NCBI RefSeq assembly: GCF_009720365.1
Contig: NZ_WBZD01000045.1
Location: 1 to 64,000 of the forward strand
Source of the DNA: Catellatospora paridis
GTDB taxonomy: Bacteria; Actinomycetota; Actinomycetes; Mycobacteriales; Micromonosporaceae
Length of the DNA stretch: 64,000 bases
Direction: 5' to 3'
Shown: piece after piece, positions 7,924 through 15,701 of the stretch
How positions within the stretch are numbered: the stretch's first letter is position 1
How the letters are laid out: each line of letters starts with the position of its first letter
Made by a program: the position numbers and the translations under genes
The notes under the pieces: model-generated
Databases searched by the model: none
Told to the model about the DNA's origin: nothing
Seen by the model: the letters and a program-made list of their open reading frames with translations, nothing else

Positions 7924-8610
7924 TCAGGTGAGGGTCGGTTCCGGTTCCGGTTCGGGTACGTGGGCGGCGGCGATGGGAGTCCGCACCGTCCAGCCGAGGG
8001 TGCCGTACAGCTTGCGCCCGTCGTCGGTGGCGACCAAGGCGCCGGTATGCACGCCGAGTTGAACGGCATGGTGTCCAAGCAGGCGCATCACTGTCTTGCC
8101 GAGCCCACGCCGCCGGTGCGCGGGGGCAGTCTCGACTTGGTCGATTACTCCGATCACCCCGGCCGGTGCGAGCCTGCCGGAGGCCACGGGTGTGCCCGTG
8201 GCGTCGAGGACTGTGACGACGACGACGTCGGTGATCGTGGTTCGGATCGTGTACGGCGCGGGTGGCTTGTCGGCGTCGCCGGTGAGCGTGGTGGTCATGA
8301 GAAAGCCGGTGTCTGCCATCGCCCATGGAGGTGGGAGGGCCGCGCGCAGATACGCCGGGTCCGCGGCGACCTTGATCCACGTTCCGGGTGCGTTCTGCCG
8401 CTCGCCCAGCCGCGACAGCGACTGATCGTCGGGGGTATGAAGGACGTAGCGCAGACGATGGCCAGGAACTCCGACGTCGATGCGCCATCCCTGTGGCACC
8501 GCCACCGGCACGGGTGCCGCACGCGAGACAGCCCAGCCGTGGACCCATCCGGCGATGAGGCCCGGCAGGTCGCCACGCTCAGCGCCAACTGTCCCGCCTT
8601 CCTGCTGCAC
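7924..8610 (-). CDS. GNAT family N-acetyltransferase
   Basis: 228 residues from GTG 8610, chosen because GGAGGG lies 6 nt upstream; the frame stays open to 8673 and an upstream start is possible. The C-terminal half has the acetyl-CoA loop ETAPAHRRRGLGKTVM (motif A, RxxGxG/A type) and the following helix and strand (LYGTLGWTV). The N-terminal half is not recognised. The protein ends in a short Pro-Glu repeat. The 118-bp gap to the macro gene holds no obvious signal. An AT-rich inverted repeat lies upstream (8648-8670). The substrate is unknown. Confidence 0.8.
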   Translation of the reverse strand: MQQEGGTVGAERGDLPGLIAGWVHGWAVSRAAPVPVAVPQGWRIDVGVPGHRLRYVLHTPDDQSLSRLGERQNAPGTWIKVAADPAYLRAALPPPWAMADTGFLMTTTLTGDADKPPAPYTIRTTITDVVVVTVLDATGTPVASGRLAPAGVIGVIDQVETAPAHRRRGLGKTVMRLLGHHAVQLGVHTGALVATDDGRKLYGTLGWTVRTPIAAAHVPEPEPEPTLT

Positions 8611-8647
8611 CCTGCCACCCTCCAGATCTCCTCCTCCATGATCCACC

Positions 8648-8670
8648 TTATTGCAACTTACTGGCAATAA
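8648..8670. promoter_or_regulatory. Candidate operator TTATTGC-N9-GCAATAA
   Basis: A perfect 7-bp inverted repeat (8648-8654 and 8664-8670) lies about 40 bp upstream of the GNAT start. It is strikingly AT-rich for this genome and is the right size for a dimeric repressor site. Confidence 0.45.
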
Positions 8671-8705
8671 CAATCGCCACGGTCGGCATGACCGGGGTTA
8701 TCCAG

Positions 8706-9062
8706 CTAGCGGTCGGTGGCTTTGGGGTGGCCGGTGCCGGCGTGTTTGATCCAGCAGACGCGGGCCTCGTGATCGACCACGTACCAGATGCGGCCGCCGG
8801 CAGTCACCTCGTATTGCCACTGTTCAAGGCGTACGCCGTCGTGGTTCGCCCAGGCGAGGTCGTACTTGAGCCGGTGCTGCCGGTCGGTCTCGGGTCGGGG
8901 ACAGGGATTGTCGCGTAGCGCCTCATACGCCGCTCGGGTGTGGCCGGCCGCTTGACGGCACAGATCCTCCCACCCTTTCGCCGCGTCGTTGGCCGCGAAC
9001 CTGATCGCGTACTCCCCTGGCAACGTGGGTGGCGCGGCACGGTCGCCGCGCTTGGGCGTCAT
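8706..9062 (-). CDS. Putative toxin of a type II toxin-antitoxin pair
   Basis: 118 residues whose C-terminal half has RelE/ParE-type features: a conserved strand-rich end with YDLAWANHDGVRLEQWQYEV and GRIWYVVDHEARVCWI. RelE-fold toxins typically cut mRNA on the ribosome; this protein was assigned by pattern only. It starts within the stop codon of the antitoxin gene (ATGA overlap), the usual antitoxin-first order. The end lies about 96 bp from the GNAT start. Confidence 0.72.
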   Translation of the reverse strand: MTPKRGDRAAPPTLPGEYAIRFAANDAAKGWEDLCRQAAGHTRAAYEALRDNPCPRPETDRQHRLKYDLAWANHDGVRLEQWQYEVTAGGRIWYVVDHEARVCWIKHAGTGHPKATDR

Positions 9063-9526
9063 GCGGCCTCCGGCACCGGCACCGGGCCGTAGTCCCCGCT
9101 GGTCTCACCGGCGAGGATCGTGTGCAGGTCGGGGTCGGAGTAGGCCTCGGCCGTGTGTCGCCACGCGGTGAGCAGCACCGACACCGCGGCCATGTTCCCG
9201 AGTGCGCTGGCGGCGCCTGCCGTCGCGACGAACTCCTGAGCGAATTCGTCCACGGCGGGCAAGGGGAGGAAACGCACCCACGGCAGCACGCGGGGCAGCA
9301 CCTCGGCGATCACCTGCGGGTCGCGGTGGGCGATCTCCGCCAGCAGGCGGGCGGTCATGTCGATGACCTGACCCTCCTGCTCAGCGCGCGCGGCCGTCAT
9401 GAGCACGAGGTCATCCGCGTCGCGTCGGCGCAGCCGCACCGCTCGCACCCGCGAGAGCCGGTCCGCGGTCGCCGACGGCTCCCGCAGCAACTCGGAGAAC
9501 GGCACGCTCTCCAGTGGGACAGTCAT
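9059..9526 (-). CDS. Putative antitoxin (Phd-like N-terminus)
   Basis: 155 residues. The N-terminal 45 residues (VPFSELLREPSATADRLSRV, then VRLRRRDADDLVLM) have the Phd/YefM layout used for DNA binding and dimerisation. The longer C-terminus would wrap the toxin. The ATG at 9526 sits 6 nt after TAGCGT, so the mRNA is probably leaderless. Tandem 11-bp direct repeats overlap this box, which fits autorepression. Confidence 0.7.
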   Translation of the reverse strand: MTVPLESVPFSELLREPSATADRLSRVRAVRLRRRDADDLVLMTAARAEQEGQVIDMTARLLAEIAHRDPQVIAEVLPRVLPWVRFLPLPAVDEFAQEFVATAGAASALGNMAAVSVLLTAWRHTAEAYSDPDLHTILAGETSGDYGPVPVPEAA

Positions 9527-9547
9527 ACTTCAACGCTACTTCAGTAG
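9526..9547 (-). promoter_or_regulatory. Leaderless promoter with tandem 11-bp repeats for the toxin-antitoxin operon
   Basis: TACTTCAACGC (9526-9536) and TACTTCAGTAG (9537-9547) share TACTTCA with an 11-bp period, one helical turn. The minus-strand -10 candidate TAGCGT (9533-9538) lies inside, six nucleotides from the antitoxin ATG. Confidence 0.5.
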
Positions 9548-9600
9548 TCGGTCCGACGACAGCATCCGGCGGTCTTCGGACCTGGGGATCAGTCGACGGC

Positions 9601-10638
9601 TCAGGACATCGCCGCAGTGAGCGCGGCGACGAAGTCGTCGGTGGTGTGCTCATCCCGGACGGCCACGCGGAGCCAGTCCGGGCCGAGGCCGGGGAAGGTG
9701 TCGGCGCGGCGCACGGCGTAGCCCGCGTCGCGCAGGCGGCTGCGTACACCCAGGCCGTCGGCGACCTTGAGCAGCACGAACGAGCTGGCCGGCGTGCCCG
9801 CGACGACCACCTCGGGCAGTTGCCGCAGCGCCGTGAGCAGGTGCTCGCGGCGCGCGGTCAGCTCGTGGGCGATCAGCTCCTCGGCCGCGACGGCCGCGGG
9901 TGTGGCGCAGGCGGCCGCGGCCGCGAGCGCGGGCGTCGACACGGGCCACAGCGGTTGTACGGCGGCCAGCCGGCGCACCAGGTCCGGCGCGGCCAGCAGG
10001 TAGCCGACGCGCAGTCCGGCCAGTGCCCAGGTCTTGGTGAGGCTGCGCACCACCACCAGGCCGGGCAGGTCGCGCCGCGCGGCGAGCGAGTGCGGCTCGC
10101 CGGGGATCGTGTCGGCGAACGCCTCGTCCACCACCAGCACCCGGCCCGGCCGGGCCAGGCTCGCGACCGCGTCGGCGGGGTGCGCGACCGAGGTCGGGTT
10201 GGTCGGGTTGCCGAGCAGCACCAGGTCGGCGTCGTCCGGCACGGCGGCCGGGTCCAGCGTGTACGGCTCCGGCAGCAGCACCCGGCCCACCCGGTGCCCG
10301 GCGGCCAGCAAAGCCGCCTCCGGCTCGGTGAACTGGGGGTGCACCACCACCGGCCGCCGCGCGTCGCGCAGGCCCTGGGCCAGCAGCGTGAATGCCTGCG
10401 CCGCACCGGCGGTGAGCAGCACCTCGTCCGGGTCCCGGCCGTGCCGGGCGGCGATCGCGGCGCGGGACGCGGTGCCGTCGGGGTAGGCGTCCAGGCGGCC
10501 GAGCGACGCCAGGATCGGCTCGGCCAGCCAGTCCGGCAGTGGGGCCTGCCGCACGTTCACCGCGAGGTCGATCAGACCGGCGCCGACCTCGACGTCACCG
10601 TGATGCCCGAGGTCATACCCGCCCCCCACGCCGCTCAC
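9601..10638 (-). CDS. cobC: PLP-dependent CobC-like aminotransferase/decarboxylase
   Basis: 345 residues of the histidinol-phosphate-aminotransferase fold (fold type I). The PLP lysine lies in SLTKTWALAGLRVGYL; LGNPTNPTS and VVDEAFAD supply the other cofactor contacts. The GTG at 10638 overlaps the cobD stop as GTGA, so translation is coupled. In cobalamin-making bacteria the CobD partner is an L-threonine-phosphate decarboxylase that provides aminopropanol phosphate. Actinobacterial members such as Rv2231c are called CobC. It could instead be a generic HisC-like aminotransferase; the pairing with cobD favours the cobalamin role. Confidence 0.82.
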   Translation of the reverse strand: MSGVGGGYDLGHHGDVEVGAGLIDLAVNVRQAPLPDWLAEPILASLGRLDAYPDGTASRAAIAARHGRDPDEVLLTAGAAQAFTLLAQGLRDARRPVVVHPQFTEPEAALLAAGHRVGRVLLPEPYTLDPAAVPDDADLVLLGNPTNPTSVAHPADAVASLARPGRVLVVDEAFADTIPGEPHSLAARRDLPGLVVVRSLTKTWALAGLRVGYLLAAPDLVRRLAAVQPLWPVSTPALAAAAACATPAAVAAEELIAHELTARREHLLTALRQLPEVVVAGTPASSFVLLKVADGLGVRSRLRDAGYAVRRADTFPGLGPDWLRVAVRDEHTTDDFVAALTAAMS

Positions 10639-11663
10639 CCGCGCTGCCCGTCAAGAAGGGCACCTTCCTCTACGGAAACCGTCAAGAAGGTGCCCTTCCT
10701 TCGCCCTAGACGAGCGGAGGCGGTGAGGCGGGTGAGGACGGCGAGGACGGCGGCGGAGAGGCCGACGGCGGCGGAGAGGGTGGCGGCGCGGCGGATGTCG
10801 CGGGTGCGGGGGCCGGGGCCGTCACCGAGGGTCGGGCGGGTCTCGGCGCGGCCGAAGTAGATGTTCGTGCCGCCGAGGCGTACGCCGAGGGCGCCGGCGA
10901 AGGCCGACTCGCACTGACCGGAGTTCGGGCTGGGGTGGGCGTCGCCGTCGCGGCGCCAGACGGCGGCGGCTCGGGCGGGCGAGCCGGACACCAGCGGCGC
11001 GGAGACCGTCGCCAGCGCGGCGGTGAGGCGGGACGGGACCAGGTTGGCGGCGTCGTCGAGGCGCGCCGAGGCCGTGCCGAACCGGGCGTAGCGCGGCGAG
11101 CGGTGCCCGACCATGGCGTCGAGGGTGTTCACGGCGCGGTAGCCGACGAGGCCGGGCAGCCCGGCCAGCGCGCCCCAGACCAGCGGCGCGACTTCGGCGT
11201 CGGCGGAGTTCTCGGCGATCGACTCGACCGTCGCGCGGGCCAGGCCGGGTTCGTCCAGTGCGGACGGGTCGCGGCCGCACAGGTGCGACAGCCGGGCGCG
11301 GGCCGCGGCCAGGTCGCCGCGTTCCAGCGCCCCGGCCATCAGGCCGCCCTCGCGGCGCAGGCTGCGCCCGCCGAGCGCGGCCCAGGTCCCGGCCGCCACC
11401 AGCGCGGTACGCAGCACCGGCCGCCCCCGCGTGGCCCGCTGCGCCAGCACGGCGGCCGCCACCGGCACCCCGACGGCCAGCGCGGTGAACGCGGCCCCGG
11501 CCCGGCGCGAGTCGGCGTACGTGTACCGCTCGACGACCTTGGCGAAGTTGCCGAACCCGGCGACCGGGTGCAGCCGCCGCGGATCGCCGAACGCCGCGTC
11601 GAGCGCCACTCCCGCCAGCATGCCGAGCGCATCGGCCCGCCGGGCCGCCCGCCGGGAGGTCAC
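10635..11663 (-). CDS. cobD: Cobalamin biosynthesis protein CobD/CbiB
   Basis: 342 residues from GTG 11663, which overlaps the YbjN stop as GTGA. A longer frame to 11798 lies wholly within YbjN and is rejected. Family signatures include LDAAFGDPRRLHPVAGFG near the N-terminus, ESIAENSADAEVAPLVWG, VNTLDAMVGHRSPRYARFG and SPNSGQCESAFAGALGV. CbiB-type enzymes attach aminopropanol phosphate to adenosylcobyric acid at the membrane. The last 20 or so residues (from about RRKGTFL) are encoded by a palindromic repeat (10652-10701) and are probably an add-on not found in relatives. Confidence 0.93.
   Translation of the reverse strand: MTSRRAARRADALGMLAGVALDAAFGDPRRLHPVAGFGNFAKVVERYTYADSRRAGAAFTALAVGVPVAAAVLAQRATRGRPVLRTALVAAGTWAALGGRSLRREGGLMAGALERGDLAAARARLSHLCGRDPSALDEPGLARATVESIAENSADAEVAPLVWGALAGLPGLVGYRAVNTLDAMVGHRSPRYARFGTASARLDDAANLVPSRLTAALATVSAPLVSGSPARAAAVWRRDGDAHPSPNSGQCESAFAGALGVRLGGTNIYFGRAETRPTLGDGPGPRTRDIRRAATLSAAVGLSAAVLAVLTRLTASARLGRRKGTFLTVSVEEGALLDGQRG
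10652..10701. repeat. AAGAAGG/CCTTCTT palindromic repeat, copy 1, inside the cobD 3' end
   Basis: GAAGGGCACCTTC (10655-10667) and GAAGGTGCCCTTC (10686-10698) form an inverted repeat, and each arm is itself close to palindromic. A better-preserved copy lies at 41328-41380. Here the element is read through in frame by cobD. Confidence 0.85.
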
Positions 11664-12211
11664 CGGCCGGGCTCCGGCAGCACGTCGGTGCCGGTGTCGA
11701 GGATGGCCTCGTCGTCGGGTGTCAGCGGCTCGTCCATGAGGTGGCGGAAGGCGCGCAGGTTGTCGGTGGGCTCGCCGCGGCTGATCCGCCAGCGCCACTC
11801 CCGCTTGATCGCGGTGCTGAAGCCCAGCTCCAGCAAGGTGTCGAAGGACTCGTCGGCGGCCGCCAGCACCGCGCCGAGCAGCCGGTCCAGCTCCTGCGGC
11901 GAGACCGCGGCCAGCGGCAGGCGGCCGGTCAGGTAGACGTCGCCGACGGCGTCGACGGTGAACGCGACCCCGTACAGCTTCGCGTTGCGGCGCAGCAGCC
12001 AGGCCCAGACGGCTTCGCGGTTCTCGTCGGGCTGGCGCACGACGAACGCCTCGATGCGCAGCGCGTGCTCGCCGACGATCAGGTTCACGTTCGTCTTGAG
12101 CTTGTGCGTGCCCGGCAGGGTCACCACGTAGGAGTGGGGCCCGGTGCGGTCCAGGGGCAGCTCCGCACAGGCCTGCTCGATGAAGGCGCAGGCCTGCTCG
12201 ACCGTGGTCAT
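11660..12211 (-). CDS. YbjN domain protein
   Basis: 183 residues with the YbjN fold expected for a homologue of Rv0487, which also sits next to mshA in mycobacteria. Recognisable parts are the N-terminal helix (VEQACAFIEQAC), the central strands VNLIVGEHALRIEAFVVRQ and the VYLTGRLPLAAVSPQELDRLLG segment. It starts 15 nt after mshA with AGGAG before the ATG and overlaps cobD by 4 bp. YbjN proteins resemble type III secretion chaperones in fold; the role in actinobacteria is unknown. Confidence 0.88.
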   Translation of the reverse strand: MTTVEQACAFIEQACAELPLDRTGPHSYVVTLPGTHKLKTNVNLIVGEHALRIEAFVVRQPDENREAVWAWLLRRNAKLYGVAFTVDAVGDVYLTGRLPLAAVSPQELDRLLGAVLAAADESFDTLLELGFSTAIKREWRWRISRGEPTDNLRAFRHLMDEPLTPDDEAILDTGTDVLPEPGR

Positions 12212-12226
12212 GAGGCTCCTAGCGGG

Positions 12227-13516
12227 TCACCACCGGGCGCAGCCGGCGAGTTCGAGCTGCCGGCGGGACCGGTGCTCGGTCATCGCCTCACGATAGACGT
12301 CGAGCAGCCGGGTGGTCGTGTGGTCCCAGGAGAAGTCGTACGCATGCTTGACCGCGCCCGCGGCCAGCTCCTCGCGGCGGCCCGGCTCGGCGAGCAGCCG
12401 GTCCAGCACCCGCGCCCAGTCGGCCGCGCCGTGTCCGTCGACCAGCACTCCGCTGACCTCGTCGCGCACCGCGGTGACCAGTCCGCCGACGGCGGCCGCC
12501 ACCACGGGCGTGCCGCAGGCCTGCGCCTCGAGCGCGACCAGGCCGAACGACTCGTTGTGCGACGGCACGGCGACGAGGTCGGCCGCGCGGTACACGTCGG
12601 CGAGCCGGTCCCCGGCCTGCGGCGGCAGGAAGCGCACCCGGTCGCGTACGCCCAGCGACTCGGCCAGGTCGATCAGCGAGGTCGGCCGGTCGAGGCCGGA
12701 ACCGCTGGGGCCGCCGACGATCAGCGCGATCGCGTCGGGGTCGCGCAGCTCGGCCAGGGCTCGGATGAGCACGTCGGGAGCCTTCAGCGGCTGGATGCGG
12801 CCGACGAAGGCCATGATCTTCGCGTGTGCGGGCAGGCCGAGGCGGGCGCGGGCCGCGGCCCGGTCGCCGGGGCGGAAGCGCTCCAGGTCGACGCCGGGGG
12901 CGACGACGGCGACCCGCTCCAGCGGCGCGCGGTAGAGGTCGATCAGCTCCCGGGCCTCGGTCGGGGTGTTGGCGACGAGCCGGTCGGACTGCTCGACGAC
13001 CTGCTCCTCGCCGACCACGCGGCCCATCGGCTCGGCCCGGTCGCCCTCGGCCAGCTGCAGGTTCTTGACCTTGGCGAGGGTGTGCGCGGTGTGCACCAGC
13101 GGCACGCCCCAGCGGTCCTTGGCCAGCCAGCCGACCTGGCCGGACAGCCAGTAGTGGGAGGCCAGCAGGTCGTAGTGGCCGGGCGGGCGGGCCGCCTCGA
13201 TGCCGAGCACGCCGTGCGTGAACGCGCACAGCTGCGCGGGCAGGTCCTCCTTGGCCAGGCCCTCGTACGGGCCGGCGCTGATGTGCCGGACGGTCACCCC
13301 TGGCGCGAGCTCCGCCCGCGGGGGCAGGTCACCGCCCGTGGTCCGGGTGAAGATCTCGATCTCGATCCCGGCCTTGGCCAGGCGTTTGGACACCTCGACG
13401 ATGTACACGTTCATGCCACCCGCGTCCCCGGTGCCCGGTTGGTGCAGCGGGGAGGTGTGCACGGAGAGCGTGGCGATCCGCCTGGGCAGCCCCTGGGGGA
13501 GGGAACGAGAGTTCAC
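12227..13516 (-). CDS. mshA: D-inositol-3-phosphate glycosyltransferase MshA
   Basis: 429 residues of the GT4 family. Signatures: [20 protein letters not shown] at the N-terminus, characteristic of Msh[37 protein letters not shown]; and the nucleotide-sugar-binding [19 protein letters not shown] near residue 330. MshA joins GlcNAc to inositol phosphate, the first committed step of mycothiol synthesis. It is the first gene of the minus-strand operon mshA-YbjN-cobD-cobC. GTG 13516 is the start. mshD lies far away at 35827. Confidence 0.97.
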   Translation of the reverse strand: MNSRSLPQGLPRRIATLSVHTSPLHQPGTGDAGGMNVYIVEVSKRLAKAGIEIEIFTRTTGGDLPPRAELAPGVTVRHISAGPYEGLAKEDLPAQLCAFTHGVLGIEAARPPGHYDLLASHYWLSGQVGWLAKDRWGVPLVHTAHTLAKVKNLQLAEGDRAEPMGRVVGEEQVVEQSDRLVANTPTEARELIDLYRAPLERVAVVAPGVDLERFRPGDRAAARARLGLPAHAKIMAFVGRIQPLKAPDVLIRALAELRDPDAIALIVGGPSGSGLDRPTSLIDLAESLGVRDRVRFLPPQAGDRLADVYRAADLVAVPSHNESFGLVALEAQACGTPVVAAAVGGLVTAVRDEVSGVLVDGHGAADWARVLDRLLAEPGRREELAAGAVKHAYDFSWDHTTTRLLDVYREAMTEHRSRRQLELAGCARW

Positions 13517-13617
13517 GTGTCGATCAACATCCGACAGGCCCGGTGTCTTCCCGATCGGGGGCGTGATGAGCGTCGCAGCCCGGATGATGGGACGTCACGA
13601 CGCCTAAGATGCTGCTC

Positions 13618-14364
13618 ATGTCGTACCAGAAGATCGCCGTCGTCTCCGGGGCGTCCAGCGGCATCGGCGCCGCAACCGCCCGACACCTCGCGGCCGCCGG
13701 CTACCACGTGCACGCGCTCGCCCGCCGCACCGAGCGGGTCGAAGCGCTCGCCAAGGAGATCAACGGCACCGCCGTGACCTGCGACGTCACCGACGACTAC
13801 GCGGTCTCCTCATACGCTGCGACGCTGGACCGGGTGGATCTGCTGGTCAACAACGCGGGCGGCGCGGTCGGCGCGGACCCGGTCGCGACCGCCAGCGTCG
13901 CCGACTGGCAGGCGATGTTCGACGTGAACGTGCTGGGCACGCTGCGCCTGACCAAGGCGCTGCTCCCCGCCCTGATCGCCTCCGGCGCGGGCACCGTGGT
14001 CACCATCAGCTCCACCGCCGGGCTGATCGTGTACGAGGGCGGCGGCGGCTACGCGGCGGCCAAGCACGCCCAGACCGCCCTGGTCGAGACCCTGCGCCTG
14101 GAGCTGTGCGGCGAGCCGGTCCGCGTCGTCGAGATCGACCCCGGCATGGTCAAGACCGACGAGTTCGCCCTGAACCGCTTCGGAGGCGACGCCGCCCGCG
14201 CCGCCTCCGTCTACGCGGGTGTCGCCGAGCCCCTCACCGCCGACGACATCGCCACCTGCGTCACCTGGTGCGCCGACCTCCCCCACCACGTCAACATCGA
14301 CCGCCTGGTCGTCCGCCCCCTGGCCCAAGCCGCCCAACACAAGGTCCACCGCGTCGGCGTGTAG
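13618..14364 (+). CDS. Short-chain dehydrogenase/reductase
   Basis: 248 residues from ATG 13618. TAAGAT sits 7 nt upstream, so the mRNA is probably leaderless; the ATG at 13609 lies inside that box and is unlikely. Classical SDR motifs: SGASSGIGAATA (NAD(P) loop), NNAG, ISS with the catalytic Ser, and YAAAK with Tyr and Lys. The Arg of LARRTER after the second strand suggests NADPH. Its homologue Rv0484c sits beside mshA in mycobacteria, and the same order is kept here. Substrate unknown. Confidence 0.93.
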   Translation: MSYQKIAVVSGASSGIGAATARHLAAAGYHVHALARRTERVEALAKEINGTAVTCDVTDDYAVSSYAATLDRVDLLVNNAGGAVGADPVATASVADWQAMFDVNVLGTLRLTKALLPALIASGAGTVVTISSTAGLIVYEGGGGYAAAKHAQTALVETLRLELCGEPVRVVEIDPGMVKTDEFALNRFGGDAARAASVYAGVAEPLTADDIATCVTWCADLPHHVNIDRLVVRPLAQAAQHKVHRVGV

Positions 14365-14377
14365 GCGCCCTTCCGGG

Positions 14378-14436
14378 TTGATCATGAACTTATGGCACGG
14401 GTCGACGGCGTGTCGCCGCCATAACTTCATGATCAA
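14378..14436 (+). repeat. 59-bp palindromic repeat, copy 1
   Basis: Left arm TTGATCATGAACTTATGGC (14378-14396), right arm GCCATAACTTCATGATCAA (14418-14436). The arms pair over 19 bp with one mismatch. It lies 13 nt after the SDR stop and 18 nt before the methyltransferase start. Confidence 0.95.
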
Positions 14437-14454
14437 CGCGAGGGGAGGGGGACG

Positions 14455-15228
14455 GTGAAGGCGCAGGGGGAGGTCACGCGGGGGACCACCAATCCGAACC
14501 GGTTGCGGCGGGTGGATCGGTGGATCGCTTGGTGGTGCGGGCGGGCGCTGGGGGATGCGGCGGATCCGCTGGTGGTGGACCTGGGTTACGGGGCCACGCC
14601 GATCACGGCGGTGGAGTTGCGGGCGCGGCTGGCGCGGGTGCGGCCGGACGTCAGGGTGGCCGGGCTGGAGATCGATCCGGTGCGGGTCGCGGCGGCGCAG
14701 GTTGCCGCGGACCCGCCGGGGCTGACCTTCGCGCGGGGCGGGTTCGAGCTGGCCGGCCTGCGGCCCGTCGTGGTCCGGGCCTTCAACGTGCTGCGGCAGT
14801 ACGACGAGAGCGCCGTCCCCGACGCCTGGACCACGATGACCGCCGGCCTGGCCCCGGGCGGCTGGCTGGTCGAGGGCACCTGTGACGAGCTGGGCCGCCT
14901 GGCCGCCTGGGCGGCACTGCCCGCGGGCACGTCCACTCCGGCCACGCTGACACTGGCGGCGAAGCTGTCCACCCTGGAGTCCCCGGCCACCTTCGCCGAG
15001 CGGCTGCCCAAGGCGCTGATCCACCGCAACGTGCCCGGCGAGCCGGTGTACGACCTGCTGCGCACGCTCGACGAGGCCTGGCGGCACGCCGCCCCGCTGG
15101 GCGTCTTCGGCCCCCGCCAGCGCTGGCTCGACGCGGTCTCCCGGCTCAAGGCAGCGGGCTGGCCGGTCCTGGACCGCCCGTCCCGCTGGCGCCTCGGCGA
15201 GGTCACCCTCCCCTGGCCGACGCGCTGA
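14455..15228 (+). CDS. Class I SAM-dependent methyltransferase
   Basis: 257 residues from GTG 14455, with a G-rich ribosome site (GGGGAGGGGG). VVDLGYGATPITAVELRARL is the SAM-binding motif I, GLEIDPVRV the acidic loop after the second strand, and FNVLRQYDES lies where the post-motif II strand is expected. The C-terminal part includes FGPRQRWLDAV. Substrate unknown. An actinobacterial class I methyltransferase of this type is often found near murB and mshA. Confidence 0.85.
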   Translation: MKAQGEVTRGTTNPNRLRRVDRWIAWWCGRALGDAADPLVVDLGYGATPITAVELRARLARVRPDVRVAGLEIDPVRVAAAQVAADPPGLTFARGGFELAGLRPVVVRAFNVLRQYDESAVPDAWTTMTAGLAPGGWLVEGTCDELGRLAAWAALPAGTSTPATLTLAAKLSTLESPATFAERLPKALIHRNVPGEPVYDLLRTLDEAWRHAAPLGVFGPRQRWLDAVSRLKAAGWPVLDRPSRWRLGEVTLPWPTR

Positions 15229-15237
15229 CCAGCACGG

Positions 15238-15283
15238 ATCTTGACGATTTCTGGTTGCCCGCGCGACAACAGCTCGTCAAGAT
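15238..15283. repeat. Intergenic inverted repeat ATCTTGACGA
   Basis: ATCTTGACGA (15238-15247) and TCGTCAAGAT (15274-15283) pair perfectly, with an inner GTTG/CAAC stem. It starts about 10 nt after the methyltransferase stop and may be a terminator. The related ACGATCTTG string recurs in the palindrome at 44355-44431. Confidence 0.7.
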
Positions 15284-15355
15284 TTGAACGAGAAGTCGGC
15301 GGTCATGATCCGAGAAGGATGATCCCTTCCGGTCGGGCCGGTCGTTACGTCCGTT

Positions 15356-15514
15356 ATGAACCTCATTGGGGAGTTTATCGCGCTCTCGGCGCACAGCCGC
15401 CAGCAGCTCACCGTGCAGACCAGCCCGCCGTTCCTGCTCGGGGTCGGCCTCCTGCTGCTCGGCGTCGTACTGCTGGTCGTCGCGTTCGTGCTGGCCCGAC
15501 GGTCCGCGGAGTGA
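15356..15514 (+). CDS. Small single-helix membrane protein (52 aa)
   Basis: ATG 15356 to TGA 15514 encodes a short N-terminal head and one strongly hydrophobic helix (FLLGVGLLLLGVVLLVVAFV) followed by LARRSAE. The stop overlaps the next tiny gene as GTGA. No clear ribosome site. The coding pattern (GC-rich third positions, helix plus basic end) makes it plausible. Confidence 0.5.
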   Translation: MNLIGEFIALSAHSRQQLTVQTSPPFLLGVGLLLLGVVLLVVAFVLARRSAE

Positions 15515-15606
15515 ACCGCGGCGACCTGATCCGCCTCGCCGTGCTGTTCGTCGTCTGCGGCGGCCTCGGCTGGCTGGCAGGCGGCCTGCGCCGCCCGCAC
15601 CGCTGA
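15511..15606 (+). CDS. Tiny membrane protein (31 aa)
   Basis: GTG 15511 overlaps the stop of the 52-residue membrane protein. It encodes a short basic head, a hydrophobic helix (LAVLFVVCGGLGWLAGGL) and a basic tail RRPHR. GTGA coupling is a recurrent junction in this window. Function unknown. Confidence 0.45.
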   Translation: MNRGDLIRLAVLFVVCGGLGWLAGGLRRPHR

Positions 15607-15701
15607 CCGCGGCACCCGCCACCGGCCCAGCGCCGGGTGCGCCGCCGGCAGCGGCTACTGGCCGCGGCGGCGGCCGCGGCGGTGCTCCGACCGGCGCCGC
15701 C

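Noticed and set aside
8295-8639. Small ORF within the GNAT gene starting at ATG 8639
   Set aside because: It begins near a ribosome-site-like GGAGGAGG, but the protein is Arg/Ser-rich without motifs and overlaps the GNAT frame.
11664-11798. Upstream extension of CobD
   Set aside because: It lies entirely inside the YbjN gene, and GTG 11663 gives the GTGA coupling seen elsewhere here.
14378-14436. CRISPR or tRNA-like element
   Set aside because: Copies are kilobases apart with no spacers, and the fold is a single hairpin, not a cloverleaf.
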